Assembly (NCBI GenBank): GCA_964392725.1
Contig: CAYMPW010000002.1
Coordinates: 19,520-83,519 of the forward strand
Source of the DNA: CAYMPW01 sp964392725
Lineage (GTDB): Archaea; Thermoplasmatota; Thermoplasmata; Methanomassiliicoccales; Methanomethylophilaceae
Direction: 5' to 3'
Length of the DNA: 64,000 nt
Positions 59,299 to 64,000 of the stretch are shown here, in pieces; the first letter of the stretch is position 1; each line of letters starts with the position of its first letter. The notes below the pieces were generated by a model that had not been told where the DNA came from, searched no databases, and worked only from the letters and a program-made list of their open reading frames with translations. The position numbers and the translations under genes are program-made.

Positions 59299-60548
59299 GA
59301 AACGATTTGGTAATTGAAGGAAGAGTGTATATCAAAGGATATCTCAAAAGCACTTCTATCGGGATTACCGACGGAAAAATTACCGGAATCGGAGTTTTTG
59401 AAAAGGGTGATGAACGTATAAGTTTCGGAGATAAAATCATACTTCCGGGATTTGTGGATCCCCACGTTCATTTCCGTGATCCGGGATTGACCCAGAAAGA
59501 AGATTTCAATACGGGAACAATGTCCGCTTTGTACGGTGGAGTAACCTGTATTTTGGATATGCCGAACACAAAACCCCCGGTTTCTGATTTAAAAACATTA
59601 ATGGAAAAGAAAAAGGCAATTCGTTCCAAAGCAAACTGCGATTACGGATTGTTTGCGGCGATGACCAAAAACTTCGACGCCGCAGCATTGGAACCGCACG
59701 TAGCAGGATTCAAATTATTTATGGGATCCACAACGGGAAATATTCTTTTGAATTCTGATGAAGATATCAAAAATTGTATGTTCCAGGCAGCAAAAACAAA
59801 ACGCAGGATTTCCGTCCATGCCGAAGATAACAATCTTATCGGAAACATGGACGAAAAAAGCAATATGGATCATCTTCGCAACCGTCCGATCGAAGCCGAG
59901 AAAAGCGCGTTGAAACGTCTTTCTCCGTACAAAGGAATGAACATAAACATTTGTCACGTATCAGATCCGGAAACCTTCTCAAAAGCTAAAGAATTGGGTT
60001 TTACAACCGAATCCACATTACATCACATTTTATTCGATGCATCCGAACCCGGAGCAACATACAAAGTCAACCCTCCATTGAGAGAAAAGGCAACCAAAGA
60101 CAAGTTGTACAAAGCATTCTTCGAAGGATTGCCGACCATGATCGGAACGGATCACGCACCTCATACAATCGAGGAAAAAGAACAGGAATACTGCAACGCA
60201 CCCGGAGGAATTCCCGGTGTGGAAACCACAATCCCGATTCTGATGGATTTCGTCAGAAGCGGTATGATGTCCTTGGATGATGTTGTCCGTATGGGAGCTA
60301 CCGCACCTTCGGAAGCCTTCGGAATAAACAAAGGTATCATCGAAGTAGGAAAGGATGCGGACTTCGCGGTATTCGATGTTCGCAATTCATCAAAAATCAA
60401 TGTTAAAAACCTGCATTCCAAAGCAGAACTCAATCCATACGCAGGAAGAAACGCTGTTTTCCCCGATACAGTTATGATTAGGGGAGAATTACAGGTAAAA
60501 GACGGGGAATTCTGCGGAGAACCCATCGGAGAGGATATACGTGGCTGA
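59295..60548 (+). CDS. pyrC: Dihydroorotase
   Basis: A 417-residue amidohydrolase that closes carbamoyl-aspartate to dihydroorotate in pyrimidine synthesis. The binuclear zinc ligands begin with H57 and H59 in DPHVHFRDPGLTQKEDF, followed by the DMPNTKPP loop, HAEDN near 176, HVSDPE near 220 and GTDHAPH near 289. The bridging lysine found in many class I enzymes is not obvious in the central region. Its position between AMMECR1 and a YkgJ-type gene, with overlaps, suggests a mixed operon. Confidence 0.94.
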   Translation: MRNDLVIEGRVYIKGYLKSTSIGITDGKITGIGVFEKGDERISFGDKIILPGFVDPHVHFRDPGLTQKEDFNTGTMSALYGGVTCILDMPNTKPPVSDLKTLMEKKKAIRSKANCDYGLFAAMTKNFDAAALEPHVAGFKLFMGSTTGNILLNSDEDIKNCMFQAAKTKRRISVHAEDNNLIGNMDEKSNMDHLRNRPIEAEKSALKRLSPYKGMNINICHVSDPETFSKAKELGFTTESTLHHILFDASEPGATYKVNPPLREKATKDKLYKAFFEGLPTMIGTDHAPHTIEEKEQEYCNAPGGIPGVETTIPILMDFVRSGMMSLDDVVRMGATAPSEAFGINKGIIEVGKDADFAVFDVRNSSKINVKNLHSKAELNPYAGRNAVFPDTVMIRGELQVKDGEFCGEPIGEDIRG

Positions 60549-61656
60549 TTACGAAATAGATTATTCGGATGTTATCGGAAAAAAGGTGGAATGTCCGCCG
60601 GAGTGTGGATTGTGCTGTCTTTGTCAGCCTGAAGTATTGCCCGAGGAGAGAGCATTCTTCAGAACAAATCATCCCGAAGCATTGGTAAGAAGCAACTATC
60701 AGGAACAATCCTTTTCGTTGGCATTGAAAAAAGGCAGAGGTTCATGTGTTTTCCTGAACAACAGAAGATGTAAAGTCTACGAACACAGAACCGCATACTG
60801 CAAACAATTCCCATTCCATTTCTACGTAAGCGATAGGGTGAAAGTCGAATTGGATCTTTCCTGCAGAGGCGCATGGTACGGAACCGGCGCGGATGCTATG
60901 AAAGAAGCCGAGACTTTAGCTTTGGCAGCCGACCGCAGAATCGTAAGAGCTTTGAAAGAAGCCACTGCGGTTTACCGTGAATTTTATTCGAATTGCAAAG
61001 AAGCCGGCGTTATGCAGGATCAATCAATTCTCAGAATGTCTGTAGCCGAAAATCTTAAGAATTTTACGGATCTGGGATACTTGGGAAAAGTCATGGATTT
61101 ATCTTTGGAAGAACCTTGCATGAATCTTTCCATGGCAAGAGGGGAATCCAAATTCGATATGGGTGAAATGGAAGAAGCGGCAAGATCCGCTTCTTTGGAA
61201 TCCATGTCTTCCGACGACCCCGTAAGCTTACCCGTATATTGTGACAAAGACTGGAACTGGAATATGTTTTCCGCCAAGGATTACGAACTTCAGTGGATGG
61301 TCATGAACGATGACGGAGACTTGGAAGTTAAAAATACCGCGGATCCGATGCAGATTCCGTTGAAACCTTTGGAAGCGGACGGAGCAACCGTACTCGCAAA
61401 TTATATCGCAACCATGAACGGCCGCGACAGTATGATGGGAAACACGTTCAGTTTAATGGACGAATCCGGATACGAAGACGATATGGCTAACGTATACTAC
61501 GGAGCAATGTCGGCAACAATTTTGGATTTATTGTGGAGAGCATCCATGTTGGATCACTTCATGGGAACCGGAATGGGTGCGGAAGGAATCAAAGAAGCGA
61601 TTATCTTCTACGACATGGATCGTTTGGACGCTCCTACTATAGGCGCGTTTATTTAA
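60541..61656 (+). CDS. YkgJ-type cysteine-cluster protein
   Basis: A 371-residue protein with an N-terminal zinc/iron-chelating CxxCxxxCC-type domain (C18, C22, C25, C26, C28 and later C71, C79, C88; the pattern RCKVYEHRTAYCKQFPFHFY is typical), and a long, otherwise unrecognised C-terminal half of about 230 residues with acidic residues and repeated Met. The YkgJ family has no assigned activity. The GTG start overlaps pyrC by eight bases. Confidence 0.75.
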   Translation: MADYEIDYSDVIGKKVECPPECGLCCLCQPEVLPEERAFFRTNHPEALVRSNYQEQSFSLALKKGRGSCVFLNNRRCKVYEHRTAYCKQFPFHFYVSDRVKVELDLSCRGAWYGTGADAMKEAETLALAADRRIVRALKEATAVYREFYSNCKEAGVMQDQSILRMSVAENLKNFTDLGYLGKVMDLSLEEPCMNLSMARGESKFDMGEMEEAARSASLESMSSDDPVSLPVYCDKDWNWNMFSAKDYELQWMVMNDDGDLEVKNTADPMQIPLKPLEADGATVLANYIATMNGRDSMMGNTFSLMDESGYEDDMANVYYGAMSATILDLLWRASMLDHFMGTGMGAEGIKEAIIFYDMDRLDAPTIGAFI

Positions 61657-61721
61657 GGGAAAAATCGTCAAAAATACGATACCTTAAAATACTGTTTGTA
61701 TTATGGGATTCTAAGGTGGCT

Positions 61722-61940
61722 ATGATGATTAAACCCTTATCAGTCCTCAGTCAGTCGGTTAACAAGAACGTTATCGTTGAACTTAAAGGTAAAAGGGAGT
61801 ACAGAGGTGTACTTGATGGATACGATCCCCACATGAATGTGGTACTCAAGAATGCCGAAGAAATCGTCAACGGCGAGTCTGTAAAGAAACACGCCATAGC
61901 AATTGTCCGCGGGGACAACGTAATTTACATATCACCATAA
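61722..61940 (+). CDS. Small nuclear ribonucleoprotein-like LSm protein
   Basis: A 72-residue archaeal Sm-like protein that forms heptameric RNA-binding rings. Sm1 covers KNVIVELKGKREYRGVLDGYDPHMNVVLKNAEE (about 16-48), and the Sm2 IVRGDNVIYIS is at the C-terminus. The ATG at 61722 follows ctaaggtgg; an ATG one codon later also works. It is directly upstream of eL37, as in many archaea, which supports co-transcription. Confidence 0.93.
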   Translation: MMIKPLSVLSQSVNKNVIVELKGKREYRGVLDGYDPHMNVVLKNAEEIVNGESVKKHAIAIVRGDNVIYISP

Positions 61941-61953
61941 GGAGAGATTGATC

Positions 61954-62124
61954 ATGGGAACTGGAACACCAGCACAGGGAAGACACAATAAGTTCAAAAC
62001 ACACATACCTTGCCGCAGATGCGGTAAAGCCTCATACCACGTTAGAAGAGGCATATGTGCATCATGCGGATACGGTAAAACCGCAAAGATGAGAACCTAC
62101 GAATGGGCAAAACTTCGTGATTAA
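61954..62124 (+). CDS. rpl37e: Large-subunit ribosomal protein eL37
   Basis: A 56-residue zinc-binding ribosomal protein read directly from the sequence. It starts GTGTPAQGRHNKFKTHIPCRRCG and has four Cys (C20, C23, C35, C38) in CRRCGKASYHVRRGICASCGYG that bind zinc. eL37 contacts 23S rRNA in the 50S body. The LSm stop lies 13 bases upstream and purF begins nine bases after its stop. Confidence 0.95.
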   Translation: MGTGTPAQGRHNKFKTHIPCRRCGKASYHVRRGICASCGYGKTAKMRTYEWAKLRD

Positions 62125-62133
62125 GGCGATAGG

Positions 62134-63540
62134 ATGACTGGGCCGAAACACAGTTGTGGAGTCGTTGGATTTTCAGCTACCTACAATATTGTGCCATCTA
62201 TACACAAGGCCCTTAGAATTATCCAGCATCGCGGACAAGAGAGTGCCGGAATATCCGCATTTGACGGAAGCACTATTCAGACAGTTAGAGGTGACGGTCT
62301 TGTTAATACCGCTCTGACCTCCGACAAGATGACAGGCTTCCAAGGTAACTGTGGTATTGGCCATGTCCGCTATTCCACGACCGGTTCCAAAGGCGCGGTT
62401 AACGCGCAACCCCTTTGTGTCGAAACCACAAACGGGGCAATCTCCACCGCTCACAACGGTGATATTACAAACTATGACGAACTCCGCAAGAGTTATCTCG
62501 AAGCGGGTTGGTCATTTTTATCAAATTCCGATTCGGAAGTAATTACCAAAATTTTAGGAAAATATCTGAATCAGTTTAACGATCCCGTTAAAGCGATAAG
62601 AGCAACCATGGGTGAACTCAAAGGTGCTTACGCTTTGGCAATCGAGATTAATGACAGAGTTTTCGGTGTAAGGGACCCTTACGCATTCAGACCTCTTTGC
62701 ATCGGTAAGTATGATGGCGGATTTTTGGTCGCATCCGAATCCGCGGTTATTGATGCTCAGAACGGAGAATTCGTAAGAGATGTTTACGCCGGTGAGATAG
62801 TAGAAATCACACCTAACGGATTTTCAAGTTATCCTGCAGCAACCGAAGGACCCAAAGCACACTGTATGTTTGAATGGGTTTACTTCGCAAGACCCGACTC
62901 TGTTATGGATGGAAGAGAAGTTTACAACGTCAGAAAGAGAATCGGAGAAGTCTTGGCAAAAGAATCTCCCGCTGATGTTGATTGTATTATGCCCGTTCCC
63001 GATTCGGGACGCGCACATGCTTTGGGATACTCCAATGTTGTTGGTATTCCATATGAAGAAGGATTCATGAAGAACCGTTTGGTTGAACGTACGTTCATTC
63101 TCCCCGATCAGAAAGACAGGGAAAACGCGGTTGCAATGAAAATGAATCCCATTAAGAGTACAGTTAAAGGCAAGCGTATTTTGCTTGTTGATGACAGTAT
63201 CGTAAGAGGAACAACACTGAACAAATTGATTTCAATGTTGAGAGATGCGGGAGCAATTGAAGTTCACGTCCGTATCGGTTGTCCTCCCGTTATTTCTCCG
63301 TGTTATTACGGAGTGGATATGAAAACCAGAGACCAATTCATTGCCAACGATCACACTATCGAAGAGATCAGGCAGGTTATCGGTGCGGATAGTTTGGCAT
63401 ACATCAGCATCAACGGATTGGTCGAAGCATTGGAAATTCCCGAGAACGATTTGTGTCTTGCCTGTGTAAATAACAGATATCCCACATTCATTCCCGGAGA
63501 AATCCACAGGTTCCAGTCAAAGATCATCAATGATTTTTGA
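62134..63540 (+). CDS. purF: Amidophosphoribosyltransferase (glutamine PRPP amidotransferase)
   Basis: A 468-residue enzyme for the first step of purine synthesis, transferring glutamine amide nitrogen to PRPP. Cys8 would become the N-terminal nucleophile after removal of the seven-residue propeptide MTGPKHS; the glutaminase half has IQHRGQESAGISAFDG and the phosphoribosyltransferase half the PRPP motif ILLVDDSIVRGTT near 352-364. A C-terminal Cys (CLACVNNRYP) recalls the iron-sulfur ligands of Bacillus-type PurF. It ends the operon and is followed by tRNA-Ala. Confidence 0.95.
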   Translation: MTGPKHSCGVVGFSATYNIVPSIHKALRIIQHRGQESAGISAFDGSTIQTVRGDGLVNTALTSDKMTGFQGNCGIGHVRYSTTGSKGAVNAQPLCVETTNGAISTAHNGDITNYDELRKSYLEAGWSFLSNSDSEVITKILGKYLNQFNDPVKAIRATMGELKGAYALAIEINDRVFGVRDPYAFRPLCIGKYDGGFLVASESAVIDAQNGEFVRDVYAGEIVEITPNGFSSYPAATEGPKAHCMFEWVYFARPDSVMDGREVYNVRKRIGEVLAKESPADVDCIMPVPDSGRAHALGYSNVVGIPYEEGFMKNRLVERTFILPDQKDRENAVAMKMNPIKSTVKGKRILLVDDSIVRGTTLNKLISMLRDAGAIEVHVRIGCPPVISPCYYGVDMKTRDQFIANDHTIEEIRQVIGADSLAYISINGLVEALEIPENDLCLACVNNRYPTFIPGEIHRFQSKIINDF

Positions 63541-63591
63541 GAAAGTTTACAGATGTTTGACGACGTATGTACATTTCAGAATTATACAACT

Positions 63592-63667
63592 GGGCAGGTA
63601 GATCAGTTGGAAGATCGCTACATTGGCATTGTAGAGGCCGCGAGTTCGAATCTCGCCCTGTCCACCA
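63592..63667 (+). tRNA. tRNA-Ala (anticodon GGC), CCA encoded
   Basis: The fold is complete: acceptor GGGCAGG / CCTGTCC with the G3-U70 wobble that is the identity mark of tRNA-Ala, anticodon arm CTACA-TTGGCAT-TGTAG with anticodon GGC, T arm GCGAG-TTCGAAT-CTCGC, discriminator A, then an encoded CCA at 63665-63667, which neither of the other two tRNAs in the window has. There is no intron. Confidence 0.92.
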
Positions 63668-63753
63668 TCTATTTTTAGCCAGACTATCAATAAGTGAATC
63701 AAAAAATAATTCACAATGTCTTTTAGCAGAATAGTTTTCATTTTCAAATTTTT

Positions 63754-63787
63754 AATCGAAAGGGGCAATCACTTTCGATTATTTTTT
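63754..63787 (+). terminator. Hairpin terminator downstream of tRNA-Ala
   Basis: A perfect 9-base-pair stem, aatcgaaag / ctttcgatt, with a nine-base loop followed by attttttaatt. It may end the tRNA transcript, 87 bases after the CCA. Confidence 0.65.
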
Positions 63788-64000
63788 AATTAGAATATAT
63801 TTTTTTTGATCATTGACATATATTGTACATTTTACGTTAATCAACCCAAATTCAGATTCTAGATATGTCTATGTAAATCCCATCCTGTTCACACAGCAAT
63901 TATATTTTTTAAGATGAGATTTTTTAAAATTCAACAGAATTTAAAAATTAAGAAAGAAATTCAAGTATACACTTGGAATTTATAAGATATTATGTTCATC
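63788..64000. other. AT-rich non-coding tail of the window
   Basis: No frame of more than a few dozen codons without stops has a plausible start on either strand, and no RNA gene is apparent. The base composition is markedly richer in A and T than the coding part, with TATA-like stretches (acatatattgtac, ttatatttttt). It may belong to the next gene's promoter or to an element integrated beside the tRNA. Confidence 0.5.

Noticed and set aside
63547..63768. A 73-codon minus-strand frame with GGQGEIRTRGLYN
   Set aside because: It is the antisense translation of tRNA-Ala; this phrase is a well-known artefact of reading tRNA genes as protein.
1..64000. CRISPR array, insertion sequence or prophage
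   Set aside because: I saw no regularly spaced direct repeats, transposase, integrase or phage structural gene in the window.

Overview
The window is 64 kb of an archaeal chromosome, most likely from the order Methanomassiliicoccales (class Thermoplasmata, methyl-reducing hydrogenotrophic methanogens). Four things point there: a complete archaeal ribosomal-protein cluster; heterodisulfide reductase subunits HdrC and HdrB in a free-standing pair; ribosomal-cluster gene content of the Thermoplasmata type (eL32 with a helix-hairpin-helix extension, no eL14 or eL34 gene in the usual place); and the complete absence of TAG stop codons from the 78 intact genes annotated with a function or as solid hypotheticals, as expected of a lineage that reads UAG as pyrrolysine. 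No methyltransferase or pylTSBCD gene lies in the window, so the last point is indirect. I cannot name the genus.

Layout. 1-2452: the cut end of an ABC ATPase, a TPD-motif nuclease-like protein and a CoA-disulfide-reductase-like flavoprotein, all on the minus strand. 2621-3943: RaSEA (archaeosine radical SAM enzyme) and a small unknown protein. 3981-19753: one long, tightly packed plus-strand operon running uL3 to uL15, then SecY, an EMC3/Oxa1-like insertase, cytidylate kinase and Cbf5, with aIF1 and RNase P subunit Rpp29 embedded. 19821-29730: translation genes (TrpRS, PheS, D-aminoacyl-tRNA deacylase, aRF1, ArgRS), UMP kinase, a GNAT enzyme and a wHTH/TPR protein. 29715-35184: a truncated lipoate-ligase-like protein, a secreted membrane-anchored protein, PurP, and a divergent MgtE-type transporter / twin PhoU-TrkA_C module. 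35184-43403: tRNA-Gln, a purine permease, adenylate kinase, a GlcD-like oxidase, a site-2 protease, a PUA/PAPS-reductase/ferredoxin fusion, and a pyruvoyl arginine decarboxylase with a zinc-ribbon partner. 43594-49730: two unrelated stand-alone archaeal AAA ATPases, PAC2, an M16 peptidase, a hydrogenase maturation protease and a LysR-like regulator. 49817-51162: HdrCB. 51316-55694: a MATE exporter and the ferrous-iron operon feoA-feoA-feoB plus a 54-residue Cys-rich membrane peptide, behind two DtxR-like operators. 56017-63667: eS1, an intron-containing tRNA-Met, a Get3/ArsA-HSP20 ATPase with an unknown Cys-rich partner, AMMECR1, dihydroorotase, a YkgJ-type protein, LSm, eL37, PurF and tRNA-Ala. 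The last 330 bases are AT-rich and hold no gene that I can see.

Function. Almost everything is core information processing, nucleotide synthesis (PurP, PurF, PyrC, PyrH, Adk, Cmk), iron supply and one energy-metabolism pair (HdrCB). Genes are packed in ATGA, GTGA or TAATG overlaps; many first genes look leaderless, with a TATA box about 25-30 bases before the start codon, and hairpin terminators with short T runs separate units. I see no prophage, insertion sequence, CRISPR array or restriction system. The most rewarding unknowns are the Cys-rich coiled-coil partner of the ArsA-like ATPase, the 53-codon ORF or leader in front of uL3, the minimal lipoate-ligase-like protein, and two possible small transcripts (34990-35147 and near 55880).
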